A stretch of DNA of 64,000 bases. Origin: Torymus aiolomorphi. Its lineage: Eukaryota > Arthropoda > Insecta > Hymenoptera > Torymidae. Below the pieces are notes generated by a model. It was not told the origin of the DNA. It saw only the letters and a list, made by a program, of their open reading frames with translations, and did not search any database. The number at the start of each line of letters is the position of its first letter. Position 1 is the stretch's first letter. The DNA lies in NCBI GenBank assembly GCA_036365515.1, contig CM070874.1, positions 116,440,235 to 116,504,234 on the forward strand, written 5' to 3'. A program made the translations under genes and the position numbers. Below are positions 10,390 to 22,994 of this stretch, one piece after another.

Positions 10390-11360
10390 GTCTATAGCGA
10401 CGCCGCCGCCTTTGCTGTCAGGTCTGTTTTTCCTAAGGAGAGTAATGTCGCATAGAGATAAGTTGGTTTTGGGATTTGATTTGATTTCCAGGAAGATGAT
10501 AACGTCGAAGAGGTTGGAAATGGTTTGGAGGTGTGCTTTTCTTTGTGTGAAAGAATAGTAATTCCACTCAAGAAAGCGGAGCGGATTGCTATTGTGTAAG
10601 TGTCTGGCCATGATTAAATATTTTAAGAGAGTTAAAAGCTTCTAAGAGGGACAACCTTTTGTCGAATGGCGTTGGAAGGGTTGCTAGGAGTTGCAAAATA
10701 TTGGTAGGAAGAAGGGGTTTCATTTAAGCTCGGCGATGCAGCTGCATTTATGGTTGAGCCATTGGGTTTGGGGGAAGGAGACAGGGGGAGAGGCGTTATT
10801 AAAGGGGATATGGAGTTGAGATGAAAGGATGTGATTAGGCGAGCAGGCATGTAAAAGAAAGATAGTAGTTGTGGTGAGTCAAGGAGTTTGGAGGGGGACA
10901 GGAGTGAGGTCGGTCAGGGAAACGAGTGGTGAAATTGAGGACACCTGTAAAGGAGAGTTGTGAGGATTGGTTGGAGCCCGAAAGAAAGTGTGAAGAAGTT
11001 AGACTGTTGTAGCCCGAAGGAGGGGGTTGCGAACATGATGAAGGGGAGGAGGGAATGTTGCTGAAGTTAAGTGGGATAGCGAGTGAGGTAGTTGGCGTTG
11101 GGCTAATCACTCGTTATACCGGTGAGGGGTGTTTCAAAGGGTCTGTTATGGATAGGATTGTATAGGCTTCGTGGGTGGATGTGTTATTTTGGGCCGCAAA
11201 GGTTTTAGCTTTTTTTTGATAGAGAAATTCGGGGCAAGATTTATCGCTAGGAAGGTGATTACGTTTGTAATTGATGCAGAGGAGCTGTGACTAGTTGGGG
11301 TAAGAATCGTCTAGATTGCTTGAGTCGCGTTGCTTTCTGCCGCAGTTGGTACAGGGAACC
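10390..11360 (-). pseudogene. Non-LTR retrotransposon gag and endonuclease N-terminus, degraded
   Basis: On the minus strand the region near 11220-11285 encodes a gag-type zinc-knuckle tail (CINYKRNHLPSDKSCPEFLY). This is followed by Pro/Ser-rich frames (about 11110-10632) and then, at about 10611-10390, the start of an AP-type endonuclease (RFLEWNYYSFTQRKAHL ... LLRKNRPDSKGGGVAI). The order gag-endonuclease-reverse transcriptase fits Jockey or I-type elements. The remainder of the endonuclease and the polymerase core are deleted, and frames shift repeatedly. The 5' side abuts the inverted repeat of the DNA transposon at 11372. Confidence 0.7.
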
Positions 11361-11371
11361 TTGCTTCTTGC

Positions 11372-14024
11372 TACAAAACGTATTATATCTCAAAAAGTGT
11401 ATTTTTAATATTTTTTTTGACCATTTAGATCGAAACCTGAGCATTTTTTACATAGGAAATGATTTTTTTCATAATTTGCTCAGGATGTTTTCTTCGAGAA
11501 ATAGAACGCGAAAGAGTAGCGCAACGGATCTCCTGCGCGCGGGACGTCGCGCGGCACCGCATGATTAATTTTTCTTCCGTTAGGTGGCTTTCATATCGGA
11601 ATTTTCTATCCGTATGTGAATCGTCACGTCGAAAGTATACATATAATTGCAATGACTTTTCATCTTATTCTTCTTCGAAATTTTTTCGAATTTCTGTCAA
11701 TACAATCAAACTTGGATTTTATAGAGTATTTCATGTATTTGATGATTAAATCATTGGTAACACTTTGTTTCGTTATTTCTTTCGTTTATTGTAGCAACTA
11801 AAATGAATTCAACTTGGAAATTAAAATGCATAAATCCTTTAAATAAAAATGATCACCCTTCATATAAAATAAAAGATTTGATCGACTTTCCAATACTTTT
11901 AAGAAGCGAATATCCCTTAGTACGAGAAAAAGCAAAAATTTGTTCTAACTGTCAACGCCAAATTTACAAACATAAATCAAGTTTACCTCCAGCTGATGCT
12001 AAAAAAGCTAAAATAGTGTGTAACGATGAGTATCACAAAGCTGGTATTGCAGTTCTTGAACAAATAAAGAAAAAAATTTTAGAATCAACTAATAAGCAAG
12101 AGAGAATTCAGTTACTAACTCTTGCCCCTGAGTTTTGGTCTCGTAGGGACTTAATGCGAGAATTCACTTGTACTGAACGGGAAGCTCGCGAAGCAAAAAA
12201 TTTAGTAACTAAAAGTGGAATTTTTTCAATACCTGCTAATAAAAGTGGCAAACTACTTTCAGCTAAAACTGTAAATTCAGTGAAAACATTTTATGAAAAA
12301 GATGATGTAAGTCGAATTATGCCAGGTTTAAAAGATTACATATCTGTTAAGCAGAGCAATGATAAAAGAGAACATATCAAAAAAGGTTACTGCTTCGTAA
12401 TTTAAATGAACATTTTCTTTTTTATAGTTCATATAAAAAAGAAAATGAACACGTTAATATTGGTTTTACTAAATTTACACAATTATGGCCACCACATTGT
12501 GTTTTAGCTGGAAGTAGTGGTACGCATAATGTGTGCGTGTGTGTACATCACGAAAACGTAAAGCTCATGCTAAGTGCTATGGATCTAGAAAATTCAACAA
12601 AAGATACTAGATTGTCTCTTAAAAACTACCACGATTGCATCCAAGCAATTATGTGTAGTGATGCACACGATAGATGCTATTTGGGTGACTGTTTAGATTG
12701 CCTCAATATGTCTATTATATTACATAAACATTTGCTTGAATGTTTTGATGAAAGTGATATTTTTCAAATAGAGTATGAATCATGGTTTCAAACAGATCGG
12801 TGTACAATAGCTTCTAAAACTGTAAATGTTCATGAATTTATGGACATACTGGGAGAAAAATTGATAAAATTAAAATCTCACAATTTTTTTGCTAAGAATC
12901 AATCACTTTTTGTAAGTGACTTAAAAAACAACCTTCAACAAGGAAAATTTTTTGTGTGTTGTGATTTTGCCGAAAATTATGCGTTTGTTATACAAAATTC
13001 TACACAATCGTTTCACTGGAACAACAACCAAGCAACTGTTTTTACAGTTGTTGTGTATTATAAAGAAAATGAAGAGCTTAAACATGTAAGCATTGCTGTG
13101 ATTTCCGACAATGTAAACCATGATACTGTTGCCGTTTATGAATATCAAAAAGTTATAATATCTTACCTCAAAACTAAATTCATAGTAAAAGAAGTCTATT
13201 ATTTGACTGATGAAGCAGGTCAGCATTTTAAAAATAAATCTAATTTTCTAAATCTTCTTTTTCATGAGAAAGATTTTGGTGTTCCAGCTGAGTGGCATTT
13301 TTATGCCACGGTACATGGCAAAGGTGCATGCGATGGTATAGGCGACAACCTAAAAAGAGGTGCAAAACGAGCGAGTCTACAAGTTTCTTCTAATAATCAT
13401 ATTTTAACGCCAGAAAAGCTTTATAACTGGGCTAAAGATTATTGCAAAGAAACCAAAGTTTTTTATATCAGTAAAGAATCATATGAAGATACTGTCTTAA
13501 AACTAAAACCAAGACTGGATAAGGCTAAATTCATACAAGGCACATTACAATACTATGCTATTATTCCAATTGATGAAAGTACATTGAAGTTCAAAAAAAC
13601 CTCTTTAAGTTCTGAATATCAAATCTTCTCGAGAAAAACTGTTAGAAAAAACAAAGAAAAATTATCTACACTCAGAAAAAAACGTTAGTATAGTTACTAT
13701 ATTGCTGTTAGCTATGAAACTCTGTTTTTTTTTTCTTTTTTTTATAAAACAGTCAATAAAATATTATTCTTACATTACAAAGAATTCGAAAGAACAGGTA
13801 AAGATTATGAAAGGTTATATTAGGTAGCGAGGCAGGCCTAGTTTACGCGATGTCTCGCGCGACGTCCCGCGCGCAGGAGAGCCACTGCGCTACTCTTTCG
13901 CGTTCTATTTCTCGAAGCAAATTATGAAAAAAATCATTTGCTTTGTAAAAAATGCTCAGGTTTCGATCTAAATGGTCAAAAAAAATATTAAAAATACGCT
14001 TTTTGAGATATAAGACATTTTGTA
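11372..14024 (+). mobile_element. DNA transposon with ~170-180-bp terminal inverted repeats
   Basis: The left end (11372-11553) and the reverse complement of the right end (13856-14024) are nearly identical. Landmarks are TACAAAAYGT, TTATATCTCAAAAAG, GACCATTTAGATCGAAACC and a GC-rich inner edge CTCCTGCGCGCGGGACGTCG. The left arm has a 13-base insertion after CATAATTTGC. Between them lies one transposase gene. I see no clear target duplication. The left neighbour is the retrotransposon gag region, but its continuation is not evident on the right, so the insertion may have been followed by rearrangement. Confidence 0.85.
11803..13688 (+). pseudogene. Transposase, single-base frameshift
   Basis: An ORF of 200 codons (11803-12405) and one of 385 codons (12531-13688) form one protein of about 628 residues. 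Homology-like reading continues from the first frame into the +1 frame right after a run of six A at 12379-12384, where one A is missing; the intervening 12385-12530 is open in the second frame. N-terminus: a putative zinc-binding C-x2-C (CSNC, residues 47-50). The C-terminal half has blocks shared by an uncharacterised protein family abundant in hydra, aphids and spiders, as I recall it: CCDFAENY (Asp at 12963), LTDEAGQHFKN (Asp at 13209) and AEWHFYATVHGKGACDG (Glu at 13290). These could supply a DDE/DDD-type catalytic triad. The superfamily (perhaps Sola-like) is not certain. Recently active, given one lesion in 1.9 kb. Confidence 0.8.
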
Positions 14025-15579
14025 CTTTTTGAAGGTGAAAATGGAAAATTTCGGAAAACCTGCCTACACCATTGGAAAGCTGAGGAAAAAATACGTCGGA
14101 AACGCTTATAAAACAATTTTTTTAGTTACATTTTAGTATCATAAACATGAGTTAGAAATAGCACGATTTGGCGCTCGCGCGCGGCGCTGGGGCAGTTGAC
14201 GTGAAACGTCTCATATGTACAAATATCCGTTTATATTGAATTAATTAAATTTTATTGTATTTTATTTCATTTTTTTTCTCATTCTATGGGCAAAAATACA
14301 ATATCCGACACACACGATTTGGTAGGTATTAACACCCCCTATTTTCATCTAAATTTTCATAAAAAAAAAAAACATGGGATTTTTGAAAAAAATGCATTTT
14401 TCCAAAAAGTGCATTTTTTAGTAAAAACTGCATAACTTATGCATTTTTTTATTTTTATGCAAATGTCATGCAGGACATGAAAGAAGGCGCTAATCTGATT
14501 AAGATCGCGTATAGTTTACTCAAAAACTTAAAAAACTCGTAAATTGGCAGCTGTTTGAAAATGACCTTGAAAAATAAAATTTGAAAGTTAGGATTTTGTA
14601 AAAAATTTTTTACATTGCCAACCGAATGTCATTTTAGTGCAATCAAAAATGAAGAAATACGTGTCGAATCATTTTTCGAGAAAAACAGTAATACTTTGAT
14701 TCCAAAATAATCGGTGTGGTAGGAATACTCTGGCTGTTCGATTTGAGATGGATTCGGCCATAAAGTTGTTTTTACATTTTGTTAATTATAAAGTTAATTT
14801 TACGTTTTGTTTTATACTCATTTAACCTTTTCCTAAACAAGTAAATTTAACTAATACTGACGAGTTAAATTAGCTTTGCTTTTTTCCACGTACCAATATT
14901 TAGTTGACTATAAACAATTGAGAACTTTTGGACTCGTTTAATTGAAGAAGAAAATAGATTAAGTATAGTTTGCGCGATTTCTAGCTTCCCTATTTAATCA
15001 TCTTTTTTCATCAGGAATATACAGTACGACTTAAAATTATATGACTACGGTGAGTACTGATACTATCGATTTTCGATCACAGAGTTATGAAATAAGGCCT
15101 ATGAGATCGGGGGATTGCACGTGTATCCTCTTTTAATACAAAAATATCTTGAATCTGATCAAAATTCATGACCTAAAGATATAATGCTGCTCTTGTAAGT
15201 CATATTCATTGGCACTATAAGATAAAGCTAATATTATACTAGCGAAAGATAAGTTTTAACGTTATTAAAGTTTACTATACACTTTACGAAAGGAATGTAG
15301 TTACGAATCAACGAAGCGAACTTCCTATACCATAGTAAATATTGTAAATAATAATTTTAATCAAAATTTTTTGTTGCAAAGAGTTAAATACAAATTTTAA
15401 AAAAGCTCAACAAAAACAAGCCTTCAAACTTTTTTCTAAACAAACAAAAAAAAAAAAAAAAAAAAACTTTCTACATAGAATATCAAATCGCTACTTACTA
15501 CAAAAGAACAACCAAAAATTATATTGATTTAATCAACGACACACAACCTATACCAACCAGCCCCATTTTCTCTAATTTT
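14025..15579. other. AT-rich intergenic DNA
   Basis: Long A and T runs, a short GC-rich stretch near 14165-14210, and a poly-A run of 22 near 15446. No gene, strong repeat or RNA found. Confidence 0.5.
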
Positions 15580-16930
15580 ACGCCGCACCCCAATTACCTC
15601 TCTCTTTCCGCGGCAACCTCTATACAGCTCCAGTGCGCGCATCTCGTCTACAAAAAGCCCCCGATCCCTGCGCGCAATAAAAGCGGCGACAAAAAGCGCA
15701 CCGCCGCGTGCGGACAGGGGCGGAGTAGCGCCAGAGAAAACTAGTTACCGTGCGCGCTGTGCATTTACGTCCAAGAAGAGAGAGAGCATTTGGTGCGTGC
15801 GCTGCAGTGCGTCATAAAGTGACGCCGCGAGAGAGTACACATATATATATATAAAAGTCGATGCGCGCTGATGGCCATCGGACGCCGCGTCGTCGCGAAT
15901 GACGGGGCAGTGGTTGCCGCGCGGCGCGCGAGAGTAAAGAGCTGCAGCGCTCGAGGGATCCGCGAGAGGAGGAGGAAGAGAGAGAGAGAGAGAGAGGAAG
16001 GAGAAGACGGGGCAATGGAACGATGCCTGTATAGGTTTTAATCGCAAATTAAAGGTGTTCTAGTTTTAATGGCGTTAATGTGGTTTATTTTTATCAAAAG
16101 TATGGTACGTTAGGGTATTTTTTCTTTTTTTTTTAAATTTAAATAAAAGAAAAATGTTTTCTTCCCGTGTGTTTTCAAAATACCAGCGATACTCTTTCCC
16201 AACGAAAAAAGGGGGTTTATTTTTACAATTTACAACTGCAGCTCAAATACCCGAGAGCGAGTTTACAGAATTTACAAAAGCTGTACTGTAAAAACACGTC
16301 GGTCGATTTTTCGAAAAGCTTTGTCTGCACTCGCCACGGTTAAAAGCAAACATTCGCGTCGAATTTGTTTGACAGTATTTTAAGTATTGTTCAATCGGCG
16401 AGAAACACGTACACACACAAGCCACGTATGCAAGCTCCCTTACTCCGACATTTATTTCGCAACAGCGTGAACTAGAGCACACCGATATATATTCGAACCT
16501 CGCACTCTCACGACAAACTTGACCTTTCAGAGAGGCGAACCTCCTCCCGAATAAAAACACTTCACTTACATTCCTACACTCTATATATATTATACATGTC
16601 TCACGATTGACGCACCTGCACTCCCTTCCCAAAAAAGAAAAACCACGCGATCACGAGAGAAAACTACAAATAGAAGACGAGACGGTATTCGCGCGTAAGT
16701 ATACGCAGACACACGCGGCGCGGGGGGATTCAGCCTGGGGCGAGAACGGCCACGGCCAACAACGTCGTTCGGTAGGTGCCCAGGGCGCTTCCAAAGCCGC
16801 TGCGACGTCAGGGACGGGCAAAAGCCCCACCTCCAAGAGCTTCGAGAGCCGACCTTTGCTCGCGCGGGTCGCTAGCGAGAGAAAGGAGAGATGGAACGAG
16901 CGAGCGCGTTTTACGCGCTTGTAATATTCG
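15580..16930. other. CpG-rich patches (15.58-16.02 and 16.6-16.93 kb)
   Basis: Two stretches dense in CGCG, GCGC and purine (GAGA) runs, separated by AT-rich DNA. Open frames on both strands are short and mutually overlapping with no recognisable domain. A TATATATATATAAAAG sequence at 15841-15856 could be a TATA element. Regulatory or promoter function is inference from composition only. Confidence 0.4.
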
Positions 16931-17474
16931 CAGCGGCGGATGATTTATTGATTTTAGGGATTCTTTAGGCCGGTACGTTTATGGGACTGTGAGGCTGGGT
17001 GGTATAATTGGCTGATATATCTGGAAATACGGGTTTATAAATAGTTGGTGTGAAGATGCGAGGTTGTGGATTTGGTTTGATTTAATTTCAAATTATACGT
17101 ATTGTGGTATTTGTATAATGGTAAATAAATGAGGGATTTTGCGTGTGGAAGTTAAATTTATGAGATTTTAATGAATCGATGTCAAGTTTTAAAAATTGTA
17201 GATTTGTGCAAATTATTTATTTAAAAATATTATTCCCTATAAATAATTTATTGAAATGATATTACGATGGTAGTGGCCATTAATGATTGTATTAGTGATA
17301 TCTTGAAGTAAAATTACTTTGACAACAACATTAAACTATTGATAACTTTTGCTAATCCTTCGAACATAAAAATACCTAGTTCACATGTTTTTCCAATTCT
17401 TTCTAATTAATAATTCACACCAATCACCAAACCAAGAAACCTAGAAAAATACTTTTATAAAAGAAGAAATACAG
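16931..17474. other. AT-rich DNA, nothing recognised
   Basis: No reading frame, repeat or RNA-like structure stands out. Confidence 0.5.
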
Positions 17475-18042
17475 CCCTGGTAGAAATTGTCTCTATCGGA
17501 AATGGCCAAGAAAATAATAAATAGCTAGTAAAACTAGCTAATTTCTGGTTAGTGATGAAACGATTTTTCCCGTTATATTTTCTATTTAATGGAGATAACA
17601 CAACCTTAAAATGTTTTTACTAAATTTTCTCTGTAATTTGATCATGTATTTAAAAACAAATATTAAAAAAAGATAGCTAACGACAATGTCAACACGAATT
17701 ATTGGTATTTAATTCGTTTATACTACTGATTCAGAGAATACAAACGAAAACAATGATTTTTCCGTTTGATTCTGTCTCTCTCACTCCTTTCCATAACAGC
17801 AAGCCTCTTATTAGTCATTTTCTAACTAAAAAAGTTGGCCAACTTTAATATCTTTTAAATACTCATAAATGTAAATTTGTGAAAAAACTTATTCTATTAT
17901 TCTGTCTATTAAATGGCGAATATAATCGGAAAAATCGTTTCATCGATGGATAGAAATGGCCAAGAAAAGTGTCTAGTTTTTGACAATTATTGGGGAAACT
18001 AGCAATTTATTAGCTAAATAATGGAATCGATTTCCACCAGGG
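17475..18042. mobile_element. MITE with CCCTGGTRGAAAT termini
   Basis: Starts CCCTGGTAGAAAT and ends ATTTCCACCAGGG, a 13-base inverted repeat with one mismatch. Subterminal inverted blocks repeat the relationship: GATGAAACGATTTTTCC near 17555 against its complement near 17945, and AAATGGCCAAGAAAA near both ends. No coding capacity. About 568 bases. Confidence 0.8.
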
Positions 18043-18456
18043 AAGCATCAACACCTAAAACGACCAATAATCAATTCCCTTTTTCGAACTTCCAAACACC
18101 TCCAATTAATTAAGACCACTCGTCACTCACCCGGCGCTCCTTACACTCTCCCGAAAGGTCCACGCACCCGGCCGACTATACACACCTAATACCCACCTCT
18201 CCGTGCACACTGCAGGCGCGCGCACGTGGTCCTATCACGCAGCTGCGCGCTGCACCTCCTCACCGTGCGCTTGCGCCGCCGCCGCTGCGAGCGAGAGGCA
18301 ACGCTCGCCGCTCTGCACGCGCTTTTTCCCGCAGCAGCGCAGCGGCAGTCCGAGTCGGGCCGTCGCGACGCGCGCATCTCGTGGCGAGCTCCGCCTGACG
18401 CACTCGTGACCCTTATTATACCCCACGTGTGCTCCGACACACTCGTTACCGCGCTG

Positions 18457-18466
18457 TATAAATATA
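18457..18466 (+). promoter_or_regulatory. Candidate core promoter TATA box
   Basis: TATAAATATA sits in a CpG-rich setting with CACGTG upstream (18424). The next 200 bases carry a leader-like sequence and a strong splice donor in the same orientation. Confidence 0.5.
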
Positions 18467-18486
18467 GGACCGCTGCGAGTTCTTTC

Positions 18487-18672
18487 GAATACATTTATAC
18501 TCGATTGAATGTGAGAGTGCGACGAGGGGTGGCTAATTCGCAGGGTGCGAAGCTGCGGCGGTGGTAATAGGAGACGGCGCGAGCGAGGATACGAGGGGAG
18601 GGTCATAGCCAGAACAAGCAGCACCCTGGACGTACGCGCAGCAGTCAACCTGGAGCCCACGTGCCAGAAGCG
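18487..18672 (+). other. Probable non-coding first exon with start-stop uORF
   Basis: Bounded by the TATA box upstream and by the donor AAGCG|GTGAGT at 18673. The only ATG (18509) is followed directly by TGA, a minimal start-stop upstream reading frame. The start position is a guess of about 30 bases from the TATA box. The first compatible plus-strand coding exon in the window is the KCTD-type exon at 58.7 kb, so this may be its leader, across about 40 kb; transcript data are needed to join them. Confidence 0.4.
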
Positions 18673-18790
18673 GTGAGTGACACGTTCGTTAGTGACAGGT
18701 GAAATAATAAGCTTGTGGGCGAGGCGCGTTCGTTAGCTCTCGCGCGACAGGTCATGTCGAACGCGTTGAATTTGATGAACGCGCGCGGCG

Positions 18791-19900
18791 ATTGATTTTA
18801 ATGTGAACAGTCGGTCTGATGAGCCAGTGTTGAAGTACGTCGAGAGAAATATATTTTGGTGAAATTGTACATGATAATTTATACGAAATCATGGTATTGT
18901 TAAAAGTTTCTTACAATGTTCATGTTAATACTTATAAGTACCTACCGGATTAACATTAACATACTCAACGATAAAGATAAAAACTTAATTAACTATTATA
19001 TAGGTATGAGAAAATTCATGATAGTAAAGTTATTTTCCCATGTCTTGTAATATCTTGTTTATAGCAAATAATGTTAATTAACACAACTATATTTACACGG
19101 CTCCTGATAGATACATGATGTAATTAGGAATATGTGAAAGTTTTTATGCATTTCGCGTGTGTCACGTAAATTGCACTCTGCTAACTTTGTATAAATAAAT
19201 AAATTTCATCGTCATATTTTTTTCAATTAGAGCTACAGCAATAACAATTAGTGAAATGAAAGTATACGCATCCACTCTTGTTATTTCATACCCGGAACGC
19301 TAGTATTTATTTAATTCTTTTAACCTAGTTTTCCAATTTATTTATTTATTGCGTCAATACAAACGGCGGAAACGATCAAACAATCGCATCTATATAACAA
19401 TTATTTTAAGGGCCCAATTTGAGGTATATACAATAAAACCCACAACAACAAAAATCTTTTACTGCGACAGTAATAAAAAAACGGCTCCTTGATTCGATCC
19501 CCGTTCCACCCTGTAATTTCGGCGGTATCGTTATACCTGAGACACAGACGCGCCCGATCTCAATCCTATATCCCCTCCCACTTAGACGACAGCAAAACAC
19601 TCGTTGATGAGCCTTTCCGTTTATTCGTGAATTCCCGGCCGCCTCACAATCGAAAATCGTCACTGCCGAAGCCGGCGCAGCGAGATTATTACACACAAAG
19701 ACGACGCGTAAAACTTTCGCAACGCGAACCGTCGCCCCGAGCCAATTACGCACGGCGAAGAGGAGCGACACGAGCAGAAAGAAAGGAAGGGAAAAAGAAG
19801 GAATAAGTAGAGAAGCAGTTATATTCGAAGGATATATATCGCGGCCCCGCGCGCATTGCCAAGAGGCTAAGTGAATTTTGGACTTGAGACGGCCTGCTGC
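18791..19900. other. AT-rich DNA with a modest GC patch near 19.5-19.8 kb
   Basis: Possible open frames on both strands at 19.4-19.8 kb have no recognisable domain. Nothing else seen. Confidence 0.4.
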
Positions 19901-20089
19901 TCTCTTTGGTGTGTGTGTGTGTGTGTGTATATAATATATACGCCCACGGCGGCTTTTTACTCGCCGCGGGATTAAGGCGGAGGAAATTATTTTTATTTTG
20001 ATCGACGTTATTCCGAGACCGCTCGAGTGTCACGTGCTGTTGCTGATGCTGTCTTATGACGCGATAACTTTTCATGGCGTGTATGTGTG

Positions 20090-20123
<34 letters not shown>

Positions 20124-20125
20124 AT
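19901..20125. repeat. Two (GT)n microsatellites
   Basis: GT tracts at about 19910-19929 and 20080-20122, separated by GC-rich unique sequence. Confidence 0.8.
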
Positions 20126-22200
20126 GACGATAAGTCAATAAAGTGTACGAGTTTAATTATTGTTATTTCGGAAAAAAATTACGACTCTCGGAAAGTACTT
20201 AATTATGGTTTCCAACAAAACGCGCCTCTCGTAATTCTGATCGCCGAATGTAAAAGGGTGACAGTGCCATTTCCATCGGCACGAAAGCCTCGGCAACTTG
20301 AAACCTTTAATTCCTTTATTTCAAAAATCACTCTTTAAATGTACAGGCAATTTTAAAAATCAGGTATACGCTATAATCCGTTCACGAATTCTCGTCATCA
20401 TTATCGGCTTGTCATCCCGCTCCTCCGTTATATACTTAAACAAATTAACTCCAACAGCCATCAACCGATCCATTCTCTTTTTAAATTTACACACTGCGCT
20501 GGCTCAATTAGTACCTTAATTGGACTCAACGGAGAAACCCCTGCTCTCATCGAACACGCGCTGATACGATCACCTCGCACCACCACAAAAAAAAAATACA
20601 AGAAGAAGAGACGCAGAAACAGTCATCCTGGTTGGTAACGGTTCGGTCGCCGAAGCCTCGCGTGCGCGCGCAATTTACGATCGGCCGGGTTAATTACCCC
20701 CGGCGCGCATTATGTCTCCGCGCGGTTCGTTAGTGACGGATTTATTATTAACCTCGACGTGTCTGTGTGTAGGTCGCAGTCACCGCCTCGCGTCTTCATT
20801 TGACGTCGTAATTGCGCGAGATCGTTGATCGCAGGCACGCGTGCGCCGTGTTGTAGCTCTAGTGCGATGGAGCGCGCGTGCCGGCGATGACTTTTGAATC
20901 GCTCGTAAGGCAAGTACTTAACCGTGTATGTTGTGTAAAGGTATGAGGTATGTGTTTGAGGTATGAATTTTTGAATCGCTTGGTATGAATGCTTGAATTT
21001 TTTAATTTTTTAATTCACTCACTTCTTTATTCTAATTATGGTATATTCGCATGTAGTTTAGGGTGGAATTATGTTTAAGTACTAAAACTTATGCGGATGT
21101 GGATAGGTATTTAATTAATGTATACACAGCAATATTCATAATATTACTCTACAAATATAAATACTCATCAAAAGCTCTGAGAGAATGATGAAAGCTTCCC
21201 ATTCCTCTGTAATACCTAATCTATTATTATTTACTTGACTGATACGATCAATTAAAAAAAAAAAAAACAACACCATACACACGCTTTGGGCAAGTCAATA
21301 TAATATTCGGCAATGCGAGAGATCATTTAATATAGCCTAATTAAAAATTTAATTAAAATTATCCGTTTACCCGCGCAGAGTATAAACGGATCAGACGAAC
21401 CGTACTAAAAGCCCGCGGATTATCACTAATATAATATCAGGACTTTATCGCGTCCAACGGAAATTTCTTTAAAAACGCGCGCGCTCTCGTGTGCCCGGCC
21501 TTTATCGGATCGATTCGCAAAGTGAGGGATCGTTAATTTAATTAGAAATCGAGGCCCCGTGCACGGAAATTAATAAATCTCGTGCGTGTAGGCGGCACGT
21601 GTGCAGGCAAGATCGCAGTGTTATAGGAATGCACGAGGCTCGAGCTTCAAGAAGAGAAATAATTGTAAATAAAATGCGGAAACGGGGACGATTTATTTAT
21701 TAGCGGTATATGTGCCGATAATATATATACTCGTAGGAGATGATAAGGAATACGGATAATAAATTGTACTCTTGATGAGGGTCAGATGAGAGGAATTTAT
21801 TAGGGCGGGATGAATTTGGTCGGATAAGGATGTATGTATACTGTTAATTGTATAGAATTTTCTAATGCAATATTTTAAAAATTAATTAATAAGTTCCTGA
21901 TTAAAGTGATCTAAACTGAAATTCTTTTTGAATAGTTTTTCTTTTTGAATAGTTAAACGAATGAAATTTAAATGTATTTATCATACACAAATCTATGGAA
22001 TATATTCTGCATTCTACTTCCATCGTAATAACGATCCTACTGCGTTTATGCTTGAACACATATTATCCGTAAAATACATTAATTCTGTAAAAATATAAAA
22101 AACAAGGCGCAACATAATTACATAACTGAACGATAACCTATATATCCGAAAACCTCTTCTTTGCCTCAAATTTAAATAAACGCACGACGACGATATATTT
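20126..22200. other. Intron-like or intergenic DNA
   Basis: Mostly AT-rich, with a CpG-rich patch at 20640-20890. No convincing gene or repeat. Confidence 0.4.
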
Positions 22201-22904
22201 TATTCATGACGGCGCTTATTAAAATCCCATTCCCCCTATATAACAACGGCAATATATCCAAATTTGCTAATCTAAATTTCCGCGACGGTAACGAGCCGCC
22301 GCAGTTCGAGACGGTCTCTTCCGTGGCCCATAAACCGAACCCTAACGAACCAATGAAAGCCGGCGGCGACGACGCGGTCGGACCTTCTCAAAAAGGACGT
22401 AACAAAAACAAAAGCCCTCCTCCTCCTCCTTCCTCGCTTCTCTATACAAAAGGTCGAAAATCGTCGTCGTCGTCGCCGGGCCCGGAGCGACGCGAAGAAA
22501 TTCATCCTGATAGACAACGACTCCGCGCGGGTCTCGAAAAGTTCTATTGCGGCGCAGTATTATACACACGTATATACACACAGACAGACACTGGATGTAG
22601 GGGCAAGCCGAGAAGAGGGAGGAGGAAAACGGCTCGAGGGGTAGGCAGCCGGGACGCGCGAGGGGAGGGAAATACTGGCGCACACGCCCGCCGCGAAAGG
22701 CCCGAGGGCCATCCTGGCCCGCGGGGGCAGCTCTCTCCGCGCTGCGGCAACAGCCGACTTATTCTCTCTCCCTCTCTCGCTAGCGCAGTTCCGCGCGCTG
22801 CGCCGTAATTAGAACCGAGAGCCCGGGGGCACCTGCGCCAGAGAGAACGAGAGAGAGAGGCCGCAGCTATATACGCTCTCTCTCGCGGTCCCTCGGGCTG
22901 ACGA

Positions 22905-22994
<90 letters not shown>

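Larger units (their letters stand above)
18120..18790. other. CpG-rich promoter-like region
   Basis: Very dense in CpG compared with both flanks. It contains a TATA box and a probable first exon ending in a consensus donor (listed separately). Overlapping open frames on both strands look like composition artefacts. Confidence 0.5.

Noticed and set aside
15745..16924. Frames of 100-129 codons in CpG-rich DNA
   Set aside because: Overlapping frames on both strands with compositional residue use and no domain or splice context.
18186..18660. Frames of 68-141 codons around the 18.4-kb promoter region
   Set aside because: They cross the TATA box and are mirrored on the other strand; more likely non-coding CpG-rich sequence.
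22206..22808. 200-codon frame, Pro/Arg/Gly-rich
   Set aside because: CpG-driven low complexity, no domain, antisense frames equally long.
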